From Burkholderiaceae bacterium (GTDB lineage: Bacteria; Pseudomonadota; Gammaproteobacteria; Burkholderiales; Burkholderiaceae_C): a DNA stretch of 5,540 nucleotides. Below the pieces are notes generated by a model. The model did no database searches, was not told the DNA's origin, and saw only the letters and a program-made list of their open reading frames with translations. Below, one piece after another: positions 1-5,540 of the stretch. Position 1 is the stretch's first letter. Each line of letters opens with the position of its first letter. Location: contig JAIRQU010000259.1 of NCBI GenBank assembly GCA_031256305.1, forward strand, positions 1 to 5,540, in the 5' to 3' direction. The position numbers and the translations under genes are program-made.

Positions 1-1
1 T

Positions 2-1894
2 GCCGCGCAAACGGCCAGCGATGGCGCGGATTACCTCAAGACGATTCCTGGTTTTTCGATGATTCGCGGCGGCGGCGCTAATGGCGACCCGGTGCTGCGC
101 GGCATGTTCGGCTCGCGTCTGAACATCCTGACCGATGGCGCGTCGATCATCGGCGCATGTCCGGCCCGCATGGACGCGCCCAGTTCCTACATTGCGCCGG
201 AGAGCTTCGACGCGGTGACGGTCATCAAGGGGCCGGAAACCGTGATTTGGGGGCCGGGCGCGTCGGCGGGGACGATCCGCTTCGACCGCGACACGCCGCG
301 CTTTACCGCGCCGGGCTTGCGCTTTGACGGCAGCCTGGGCGGCGGTTCGTTTGGCCGCAACGACGAATCGGTGGATTTAACCGCTGGTAATGAAAAGTTC
401 TATGCCCGGATCACGGCGAATCACACGCATTCGGGCAACTACAAGGACGGCGGCGGCAAGACCCTTCCATCGGGCTGGGACAAGCGCGATGCCGATTTGA
501 CGCTGGGCTTTACGCCTGACGCCGACACGTTGTTTGAAGTGACGGCGGGCGGGGGCAACGGCTACGCCAAATACGCGGGCCGCGGCATGGACGCGACCAA
601 GCTGGTGCGCCAGACGCTGGGCGCGCGCTTCGTCAAAAGTCATCTGGACGGCGCGCTGGACAAGATCGAGGCGCAGGTCTATTACAACGACGCCACCATG
701 GTCATGGACAACTTCACGCTGCGCGCGCCCAGCAGCGGCGGGATGGGGGGCATGAGCAGCGGCATGGCCAATGCCGACAACCGGGCCATCGTTGGCGGAC
801 GGCTGGCCGCGACGTGGCGCTTGGGAACGGCGGTCGATCTGGTCACGGGCGTGGATGCGCAGGCCAGCGGCCACCGGGGGCGCAGCGGCACCGGGCTGGC
901 TTCTTACCTGGACAACCCGTGGGTCAAGGACGCCTCGCTCGGCAACACCGGCCTGTTTGCCCAAGTCACCTGGCGCGCCACGCAGCGCGACCGCGTGATT
1001 GGCGGCGCGCGGCTGGATTGGGCCTCGGCCAAGGATTGGCGGCAAAGCAGCGGATCAGGCATGTCGGCCATGCCCAATCCGACCTTCGACCAGCGCCGCG
1101 CCAAGCTGTTGCCCAGCGGCTTTGTGCGCTATGAGCAGGATATGGCTTCGGCTCCGGCCACCTGGTACGCCGGCATTGGGCACGTTGAACGCTTCCCGGA
1201 CTATTGGGAGCTGTTTTCAGCCCAGCAGGGGCCGATGGGATCGGCCAACGCCTTCACTGGCTTGCAGCCCGAAAAGACCACGCAGATCGACATCGGCGCG
1301 CGCTACCAGACCCCGCGGTGGGAACTGTGGGCATCGGGCTACCTGGGGTATGTGCAGGACTTCATCCTGTTCGACTACACCGCGGGCGGCATGGGCGGCA
1401 CATCGACTTCGACGGCTCGCAACGTCAATGCCTCCATCTGGGGCGGCGAACTGGGCGCGTCCTACAAGATTGCCCCGCAGTGGCAGGCGGGCGCGACGCT
1501 GGCCTACGCCTGGGGCGAGAACCGCACCGATCACCGCCCGCTGCCGCAGATCCCGCCGCTGGAAGCGCGCCTGAGCCTGTCTTACAAAAACGGCCCGTGG
1601 ACGGCTAACGCACTGTGGCGACTGGCGGCGGCCCAGCGCCGCGTTGCGGTGGGAGAGGGCAACGTGGTGGGACAGGACTTTGGCCCCAGCGCGGGGTTCG
1701 GCGTGGTGTCGCTCAACGCCAGCTATGTCTTGACCAAGCAGGCCAAATTCATCCTGGGCGTGGACAACCTGTTCAACAAGACCTACAGCGAACACCTGAA
1801 CATGGCGGGCAACGCGGGCTTCGGCTTTCCCGGCGCCGTCCCCATCAACGAACCGGGCCGCCTCTGGTGGGCCAGACTCAACGTCAGCTTTTGA
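2..1894 (+). CDS. TonB-dependent copper receptor (OprC/NosA type), 5' truncated
   Basis: This is an outer-membrane, TonB-driven receptor of the OprC/NosA copper family, expected to bind copper at the cell surface and pass it to the periplasm. The frame is open from base 2, and 630 residues are visible. The family is usually about 680-720 long, so the signal peptide and TonB box lie before the window; the ATG at 59 is internal. The plug domain occupies about residues 1-100, with DGADYLKTIPGFS at 7-19, a CxxxM motif (C53, M57), VIKGPETVIWGPGASAGT and then the beta-barrel. The barrel includes the receptor-typical segments FPDYWELF and VDNLFNKTYSEHLN. The protein ends in LNVSF, with a terminal aromatic residue as in a BAM recognition signal. 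Methionine clusters in putative loops (M248, M251, M255; M354, M357; M464) fit a Cu(I)-handling protein. The HxM pair of OprC is MxM here (M233, M235). It is convergent with the RidA gene. Family assignment is firm; the metal specificity follows from the family. Confidence 0.93.
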   Translation, partial: AAQTASDGADYLKTIPGFSMIRGGGANGDPVLRGMFGSRLNILTDGASIIGACPARMDAPSSYIAPESFDAVTVIKGPETVIWGPGASAGTIRFDRDTPRFTAPGLRFDGSLGGGSFGRNDESVDLTAGNEKFYARITANHTHSGNYKDGGGKTLPSGWDKRDADLTLGFTPDADTLFEVTAGGGNGYAKYAGRGMDATKLVRQTLGARFVKSHLDGALDKIEAQVYYNDATMVMDNFTLRAPSSGGMGGMSSGMANADNRAIVGGRLAATWRLGTAVDLVTGVDAQASGHRGRSGTGLASYLDNPWVKDASLGNTGLFAQVTWRATQRDRVIGGARLDWASAKDWRQSSGSGMSAMPNPTFDQRRAKLLPSGFVRYEQDMASAPATWYAGIGHVERFPDYWELFSAQQGPMGSANAFTGLQPEKTTQIDIGARYQTPRWELWASGYLGYVQDFILFDYTAGGMGGTSTSTARNVNASIWGGELGASYKIAPQWQAGATLAYAWGENRTDHRPLPQIPPLEARLSLSYKNGPWTANALWRLAAAQRRVAVGEGNVVGQDFGPSAGFGVVSLNASYVLTKQAKFILGVDNLFNKTYSEHLNMAGNAGFGFPGAVPINEPGRLWWARLNVSF

Positions 1895-1906
1895 CGGCGG
1901 CCCCGC

Positions 1907-1926
1907 ATCCCCGCGCACACGGGGAT
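1907..1926. terminator. GC-rich hairpin between two convergent genes
   Basis: A perfect 7-bp inverted repeat (ATCCCCG / CGGGGAT) encloses a 6-base loop. It starts 12 bases after the receptor stop codon and ends 7 bases before the stop of the opposing RidA gene. Its position fits a shared bidirectional terminator. Neither strand has a T-tract after the stem, so it is not a classical intrinsic terminator. It could act as a pause or 3'-end stabilising structure instead. Confidence 0.45.
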
Positions 1927-1933
1927 CGGGCGC

Positions 1934-2392
1934 TTAGGCTACTTCAGCCACCAGTTCAATTTCGACGCAGGCGCCCAGCGGCAGCGCGGCTACGCCAAAG
2001 GCGCTGCGGGCGTGCTGGCCGGCTTCGCCCAGAATCTCGGCCAACAGTTCGGAGCAGCCGTTGGTGACCAAGTGCTGCTCGGTGTAGTCGGGCGTGGAGT
2101 TGACCAGGCTGACCACCTTGACGATGCGGCGCACGCGGCTTAAATCACAGGCGGCGGCGTTGAGCGTGCCCAGCAGGTCGATGGCCGTGGCGCGCGCGGC
2201 TTGCTGGCCCTGGGCGGTGGTCATGTCGCGGCCCAGTTGGCCGCGCCAGGGCTGGCCGTGTTGGCGCGCCAGGTGGCCGCTGAGAAAGACTAGGTTGCCG
2301 CTGCGCGCCCACGGCACGTAGGCGGCGGCGGGCGTGGCGACAGGGGGCAGGGTGATGCCCAGGGCGGCGAGTTTGTCTTGAATCGTGACCAT
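1934..2392 (-). CDS. RidA family protein (YjgF/YER057c/UK114)
   Basis: A 152-residue cytosolic protein of the RidA superfamily. Classical RidA hydrolyses reactive enamine/imine intermediates such as 2-aminoacrylate, forming a trimer with active sites at the subunit interfaces. This protein belongs to the longer (about 150 aa) branch with an N-terminal LAALGITLPP segment followed by AAAYVPWARSGNLVFLSG. The substrate of that branch is not settled. By my alignment the residues equivalent to E. coli RidA Arg105 and Glu120 are R129 (in ARSAFGV) and E144 (in VEIE), which keep the family spacing of 15, so deaminase chemistry is possible. I chose the ATG at 2390-2392 because family homology begins there. 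The frame continues 20 codons upstream, but those residues are not RidA-like. No Shine-Dalgarno precedes this ATG. It is divergent from comEC and convergent with the copper receptor, so it is likely a single-gene transcript. Confidence 0.92.
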   Translation of the reverse strand: MVTIQDKLAALGITLPPVATPAAAYVPWARSGNLVFLSGHLARQHGQPWRGQLGRDMTTAQGQQAARATAIDLLGTLNAAACDLSRVRRIVKVVSLVNSTPDYTEQHLVTNGCSELLAEILGEAGQHARSAFGVAALPLGACVEIELVAEVA

Positions 2393-2404
2393 GACAATAA
2401 ATAA

Positions 2405-2434
2405 AAGATAAGAGCGGCGCGGGTCTTGCCGCAA
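2405..2434 (-). promoter_or_regulatory. Candidate promoter of the RidA gene
   Basis: Reading on the minus strand, TTGCGG (2429-2434) and TATCTT (2405-2410) are separated by 18 bases and resemble -35 and -10 boxes. This is the only AT-rich part of the divergent gap. Transcription would start only about 5-8 bases before the ATG at 2392. That fits the missing ribosome binding site and suggests a nearly leaderless mRNA. The match is by eye and weak at the -10 box. Confidence 0.3.
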
Positions 2435-2466
2435 TCTCTGGCATCCTAACAAGTTCTACGTTTGTC

Positions 2467-2471
2467 AGGAG
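2467..2471 (+). promoter_or_regulatory. Ribosome binding site that sets the comEC start
   Basis: AGGAG lies 8 bases before the TTG at 2480-2482, an ideal Shine-Dalgarno distance. The same bases fall inside the frame if the earlier TTG at 2462 is taken as the start, and that upstream TTG has no AGGAG-like sequence in front of it. An in-frame TAA at 2447-2449 rules out starts further upstream, and no ATG occurs in the first 60 codons. Confidence 0.65.
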
Positions 2472-2479
2472 TTGCCATC

Positions 2480-5104
2480 TTGCAGGACGCGCGCAAATAC
2501 GGCTGGACGGGTTGGGCGCTGGCGCTTGGGCCGGCGGGCTGGGTCGCGGGCACGGCGCTGCAAGTGGGGCAGCCAGCGCTGTGGGCGCTGAGTGCCTATG
2601 CGGCGCTGGCGGGCTTGGGTTGCGCGCTGGGCGTGGCGGCGTGGCTGGCGCGCAAGGTGACGCACCGGGCGACTGCGCCGCTTGCATTGCTGGCGCTGAT
2701 GCTGGCCGCCGCGCTGCTGGCGTTTGCCGGAGCGGGCTGGCGCGCCACGGCAAAGGTTGCCGACCGCATTGCCCCGGCGCTGGAAGGGCGCGACGTGCTG
2801 GTCACGGGCGTGATCGACCGGATGCCCGAACGCGGCGCGGATGGCTGGCGCTTTCCACTGGCGGTGCGCGATGCGCGCCTGCTTGATGCCGCAGGCCGGG
2901 CCGGTGACGCGGTGCGGCTGCCCGCGCGGGTGCTGGTGAGCTGGTATATCCACGGCTACGGCCAGGCGGACGCCAAGGCCGATGCGGCGGCGGACGCGGG
3001 CCTTACGCTGCCCGCGCCGCTCGCGTCACCCGCGTCACCCGCGTCACCCGCGACAGGCCAAGTCTGGCGTTTCGCGCTGCGTCTGAAAGCGCCGCACGGC
3101 AATCGCAATCCGCACGGGTTCGACGCCGAACTGTGGTTTTGGGAACAGGGCGTGGGCGCGACGGGCTATGTGCGCACGGGCGGCAAAAGCGGCTCCGTCA
3201 CGCCGCGCTTGCTTGCGCCCGCGAGCAGATATGGCGGCTGGATTGAGCGCGCGCGGCAATGGACGCGCGACCGCATTCTGGCCGATGCGGCCAGCGGAGA
3301 TGCCGCCCGGCAGCGTCAAGCGGGCATCGTGGCCGCGCTGGTCACGGGCGATCAGGCCACCATCGCGCGCGATGATTGGACGCTGTTCCGCGTGGCAGGC
3401 GTGGCGCATTTGATGGTCATCTCCGGCTTGCACATCACCATGATCGGCTGGCTGGCGGGGCTGGTGGCGGGCTGGTTCTGGCGCGCGTGGGCGCGCCGCG
3501 CGCCGTCGCGTTGGCGCAACCCCGTTCTGTGGCTGCCCGCACCCGTGGCGAGCCGCATTGGCGGCGTGGCGGGCGCGTTGCTGTATGCGCTGTTCAGCGG
3601 CTGGGGCGTGCCCGCGCAGCGTACCGTGCTGATGCTGGCGCTGGTCACGCTATTGCGTTTGGCCGGGCTGGCGTGGCCGTGGCGGCTGACCTGGCTGTGG
3701 GCCATGGCCGTGGTGCTGGCCGCTGATCCATGGGCGTTGATGCAACCGGGTGTTTGGCTGAGCTTTGTCGCGGTGGGGATTCTGTTTGCCACCAGCATCG
3801 ACGAATGGCGCGCCCGGCGCGCCTCCGGCAGTTCCGCCGCTGGCGCAGGGCGGTATCTGTGGCGGCAGGCCAAGGCGCTGCTGCATCAGCAAGGCGTGGC
3901 TACCATCGCGCTCACGCCGCTGACGCTGCTGCTGTTTCATCAGGCGTCGGTGGTCGGGCTGTTAGCCAACCTGGTGGCGATTCCGTGGGTGACACTGGTC
4001 GTCACGCCGCTGGCGTTGCTGGGCGCGCTGGCGCATCCGCTGTGGCTGGCGGCGCAATGGGCGCTCTGGCCTTTGTTAGTGTGGCTGCAATGGCTGGCCA
4101 GTTGGCCGCTGGCGGCGCTAACCTGGCCCGCTGTGCCGTGGTCCGCCGGGGCAGCGGCGATAGCGGGAGGCGTGCTGCTGGCGCTGCGTTGGCCGTGGGC
4201 GCTGCGGCTGGCTGGCGTGCCGCTGCTGGCCGGTCTGGCGCTGTGGGCGCCGGGCCGCCCGCCCGCGGGGCAATTCGAGCTGCTGGCCGCCGACATCGGG
4301 CAGGGCAGCGCGGCATTGCTGCTGACCGCGCATCACGCACTGCTGTTTGACGCCGGGCCGCGCTACAGCGCCACCAGCGACGCGGGCAGCCGCGAAATCG
4401 TGCCTTTGCTCGTGGCGCTGGGCGTGCGGCTTGATGGCGTCATGCTCAGCCACCGCGACATCGACCACACCGGCGGCGCGGCGGCGGTGTTGCAGGCTCA
4501 GCCGGGCGCGTGGCTGATGGAATCCGAATCCAGTGCGCCCGAAGGCGCGCCCGGCCACACGCCCCTGCTGTGCCTGGCCGGGCAGTCATGGGACTGGGAC
4601 GGCGTGCATTTTCAGGTGCTGCACCCGCCCGCGTCCCGCTATGTGCAAGCTGCCGACCCCAACGCCAGCGCCAAGGCGCGCGACACCAACGCCCGCAGTT
4701 GCGTGTTGCGCGTGGCCGCGCAAGGCGGGCGCGGCGCGGCGGTCATGCTTACCGGCGACATCCCGGCTCGGCAGGAGCGCGAACTGGTCCTGACGGCGGC
4801 GGAATCGGGCATCAACCTGCACGCCGACGCGCTGGTCGTGCCGCACCACGGCAGCCATAACTCGTCATCCCCCGCCTTCATCGCCGCCGTGCGTCCACGC
4901 TTCGCGCTGGCGCAAGCAGGTTACCGAAACCGCTACGGCCATCCTAATCCGGAGGTGGTAATGCGCTATCATTCGGCTGGCGTGGACTTCATCGCTACGC
5001 CCGCTTGCGGCGCGATTCGCTGGTATAGCGCGCAGCCGGATCGGGTGCATTGCGAGCGTGTCGAGGCGGCGCATTACTGGCAGCATCGGGTAGCGGAGCC
5101 TTGA
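2480..5104 (+). CDS. comEC: ComEC/Rec2 DNA-uptake channel
   Basis: Inner-membrane channel that imports single-stranded DNA during natural transformation. The preferred TTG start gives 874 residues, slightly long for the family. Three hydrophobic segments near 8-25, 32-56 and 66-86 are followed by a soluble OB-fold-like region (about 100-270) with a low-complexity insert at 161-193. The competence membrane domain spans about 275-590 and carries the hallmark HLMVISGLHI (H310, H318). The metallo-beta-lactamase-like domain (about 598-830) has DIGQG from D605, HRDIDH (H658, D660, D662, H663), TGD (D760), HHGSH (H789, H790) and RYGH (H821). All expected metal-ligand positions are therefore present, which argues for an active domain; its nuclease role in processing incoming DNA comes from family literature. 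It is divergent from the RidA gene and has no other competence gene beside it. The frame is intact with no sign of decay. The stop codon overlaps the ATG of a possible small downstream frame. Confidence 0.95.
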   Translation: MQDARKYGWTGWALALGPAGWVAGTALQVGQPALWALSAYAALAGLGCALGVAAWLARKVTHRATAPLALLALMLAAALLAFAGAGWRATAKVADRIAPALEGRDVLVTGVIDRMPERGADGWRFPLAVRDARLLDAAGRAGDAVRLPARVLVSWYIHGYGQADAKADAAADAGLTLPAPLASPASPASPATGQVWRFALRLKAPHGNRNPHGFDAELWFWEQGVGATGYVRTGGKSGSVTPRLLAPASRYGGWIERARQWTRDRILADAASGDAARQRQAGIVAALVTGDQATIARDDWTLFRVAGVAHLMVISGLHITMIGWLAGLVAGWFWRAWARRAPSRWRNPVLWLPAPVASRIGGVAGALLYALFSGWGVPAQRTVLMLALVTLLRLAGLAWPWRLTWLWAMAVVLAADPWALMQPGVWLSFVAVGILFATSIDEWRARRASGSSAAGAGRYLWRQAKALLHQQGVATIALTPLTLLLFHQASVVGLLANLVAIPWVTLVVTPLALLGALAHPLWLAAQWALWPLLVWLQWLASWPLAALTWPAVPWSAGAAAIAGGVLLALRWPWALRLAGVPLLAGLALWAPGRPPAGQFELLAADIGQGSAALLLTAHHALLFDAGPRYSATSDAGSREIVPLLVALGVRLDGVMLSHRDIDHTGGAAAVLQAQPGAWLMESESSAPEGAPGHTPLLCLAGQSWDWDGVHFQVLHPPASRYVQAADPNASAKARDTNARSCVLRVAAQGGRGAAVMLTGDIPARQERELVLTAAESGINLHADALVVPHHGSHNSSSPAFIAAVRPRFALAQAGYRNRYGHPNPEVVMRYHSAGVDFIATPACGAIRWYSAQPDRVHCERVEAAHYWQHRVAEP
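3022..3052 (+). repeat. 9-bp tandem repeat in comEC
   Basis: Three perfect copies of CGCGTCACC (3022-3030, 3031-3039, 3040-3048) plus a 4-base remnant lie inside comEC. They encode Ala-Ser-Pro three times (residues 182-190), followed by A191. The unit is a multiple of three, so slippage would change loop length without breaking the frame. Just upstream is a degenerate Ala-Asp-rich stretch (ADAKADAAADA). Together they form a flexible insert in the OB-fold-like domain. Confidence 0.85.
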
Positions 5105-5376
5105 TGGATACTGCACGATTCGTACTGTTTATATCTATTTTAAATTTTAATTTAATTTTTATTTCAGTATCTAGTGTAACGAGTATGAGTGCGTGTGATT
5201 TTCAGAATGGATCATCATCAATCGTATAGTGCCCCCAGCAAGATATATCATCACAAGTTAAGACAGAATGTTCTCGGAAAGATAGTGTTATCGTAAACCA
5301 GTGCTACTGCTCTCAAAAGCCAGAAGACATGCCCAAAAATAACCATTTAGTCAAACCTCAAAAGACAAAATCATAA
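5104..5376 (+). pseudogene. Possible small exported cysteine-containing ORF, interrupted by TAG
   Basis: I do not recognise this sequence. An ATG overlaps the comEC stop by one base (TGATG), with GGAG 5 bases upstream, so translational coupling is possible. The frame runs 41 codons to TAG (5227-5229), then continues open in the same frame for 48 more codons to TAA (5374-5376). The first part is MDTAR, a hydrophobic run (about residues 6-23) rich in F, I and L, then SMSAC. This looks like a signal peptide, with Cys31 in a weak lipobox-like or SPase I-like context. If the TAG were sense, the mature part would contain Cys 31, 43, 56, 67 and 69 and a lysine-rich end. Base composition is far more AT-rich than the neighbours. 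It may be a 41-residue membrane peptide, a gene broken by one nonsense mutation, or a chance open frame in a spacer. Type and function are uncertain. Confidence 0.35.
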
Positions 5377-5443
5377 ATTAGCAAATACCACTCAAGCAAA
5401 AATCAGTCATTTTGTTGAGCTAGCACACATTTAGGAGAAGATG
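5105..5443. other. AT-rich island between comEC and the aldo/keto reductase gene
   Basis: About 340 bases between two GC-rich genes fall to roughly 34% GC by hand count, and to about 22% over 5101-5160. The change occurs exactly at the end of comEC and reverses at the end of the reductase gene. Apart from the interrupted small frame and one hairpin, I see no tRNA, transposase, inverted-repeat insertion ends or long ORF. The contrast suggests acquired DNA or a silenced remnant, but an ordinary fast-evolving spacer between convergent genes is possible. Confidence 0.8.
5391..5419. terminator. Weak hairpin between convergent genes
   Basis: CTCAAGCAAAA (5391-5401) can pair with TTTTGTTGAG (5410-5419), giving 10 base pairs with one bulged G and an 8-base loop. 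It lies 15 bases after the TAA at 5376 and about 25 bases downstream of the reductase stop on the minus strand, so it is placed to end either transcript. The stem is AT-rich and no clear T-tract follows on either strand, so it is only a candidate. Confidence 0.3.
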
Positions 5444-5540
5444 TCAAGCAAACGCCCCCGGATCCGGCCCCATACGCTTGCCGGCGTCAAGCTGGTCTAT
5501 GGCGGCCATGTCGTTCGCATCCAGCGCAAAGTCCAGCGCG
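5444..5540 (-). CDS. Aldo/keto reductase, C-terminal fragment
   Basis: The last 31 codons and TGA stop (5444-5446) of a minus-strand gene whose body lies beyond the right edge. The visible residues include LDFALDANDMAAIDQLDAG and end GPDPGAFA. This is the typical C-terminal tail of NADPH-dependent aldo/keto reductases of the 2,5-diketo-D-gluconate reductase type (DkgA/YvgN-like), where an acidic ANDM-type motif is followed by IDxLDxGxRxGPDP. These are cytosolic TIM-barrel enzymes reducing aldehydes and ketones. Neither catalytic residues nor substrate clues are in view. It is convergent with comEC and GC-rich, unlike the adjoining island. Confidence 0.85.
   Translation of the reverse strand, partial: ALDFALDANDMAAIDQLDAGKRMGPDPGAFA

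Noticed and set aside
59..61. ATG at 59 as the start of the copper receptor gene
   Set aside because: The frame is open to the left edge, and the 19 upstream residues (including DGADYLKTIPGF) are part of the conserved plug domain. The real start is outside the window.
1217..1918. Long minus-strand frame of 233 codons opposite the copper receptor gene
   Set aside because: Long antisense frames are expected in GC-rich coding DNA. The product is Arg/Ala-rich, shows no recognisable motif and lies opposite a well-supported beta-barrel gene.
2393..2452. A 20-residue N-terminal extension of the RidA protein from an ATG at 2452
   Set aside because: The added residues do not resemble RidA N-termini, and the candidate promoter lies inside the extension. 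The start at 2392 gives the family's usual length.
3730..4350. A 206-codon plus-strand frame inside comEC in a shifted frame
   Set aside because: It overlaps the conserved competence membrane domain, which is intact in the main frame, and the product is low-complexity Ala/Gly/Arg. It is a GC-driven shadow.
5251..5346. A 31-codon minus-strand frame in the AT-rich island
   Set aside because: It is too short to stand out in AT-rich DNA, has no ribosome binding site that I can see, and overlaps the longer plus-strand frame.
5441..5540. A plus-strand frame starting ATG at 5441 with AGGAG just upstream, running off the right edge
   Set aside because: Its codons lie back to back with the minus-strand frame, which encodes an unmistakable aldo/keto reductase tail. 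The AGGAG is only 3 bases from the ATG, and the plus-strand product is an Arg-rich shadow.

Overview
The window is high-GC bacterial chromosome with convergent and divergent single genes. Codon use, the type of ComEC and the RidA subfamily suggest a betaproteobacterium of the order Burkholderiales, plausibly Alcaligenaceae (Bordetella/Achromobacter-like). This is an inference from protein style only; no rRNA or other taxonomic marker is present.

Layout from left to right. (1) Positions 2-1894, plus strand: a TonB-dependent outer-membrane copper receptor of the OprC/NosA type, with its N-terminus cut off by the window edge. (2) A short convergent gap holds a GC-rich hairpin. (3) Positions 1934-2392, minus strand: a 152-residue RidA-family (YjgF/YER057c/UK114) protein. 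(4) An 87-base divergent leader (2393-2479) is AT-rich on the ridA side and carries a clear AGGAG ribosome binding site for the next gene on the comEC side. (5) Positions 2480-5104, plus strand: a full-length ComEC/Rec2 DNA-uptake channel with an intact competence membrane domain and metallo-beta-lactamase-like domain, probably starting at TTG. (6) Positions 5105-5443: an abruptly AT-rich island (about 34% GC by hand count) between GC-rich genes. It contains a 90-codon frame that starts on the comEC stop codon, encodes a signal-peptide-like N-terminus and a cysteine-containing tail, and is broken by one in-frame TAG. (7) Positions 5444-5540, minus strand: the last 31 codons of an aldo/keto reductase.

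The main genes do not form an obvious pathway: copper uptake at the outer membrane, a small RidA-type protein, transformation DNA import and a reductase are each likely to be separately transcribed. The two observations most worth checking are the AT-rich island with its interrupted small exported reading frame just after comEC, and the copper receptor's ligand set. The receptor keeps the CxxxM motif, but the HxM motif known from OprC appears to be replaced by MxM at exactly the same spacing.
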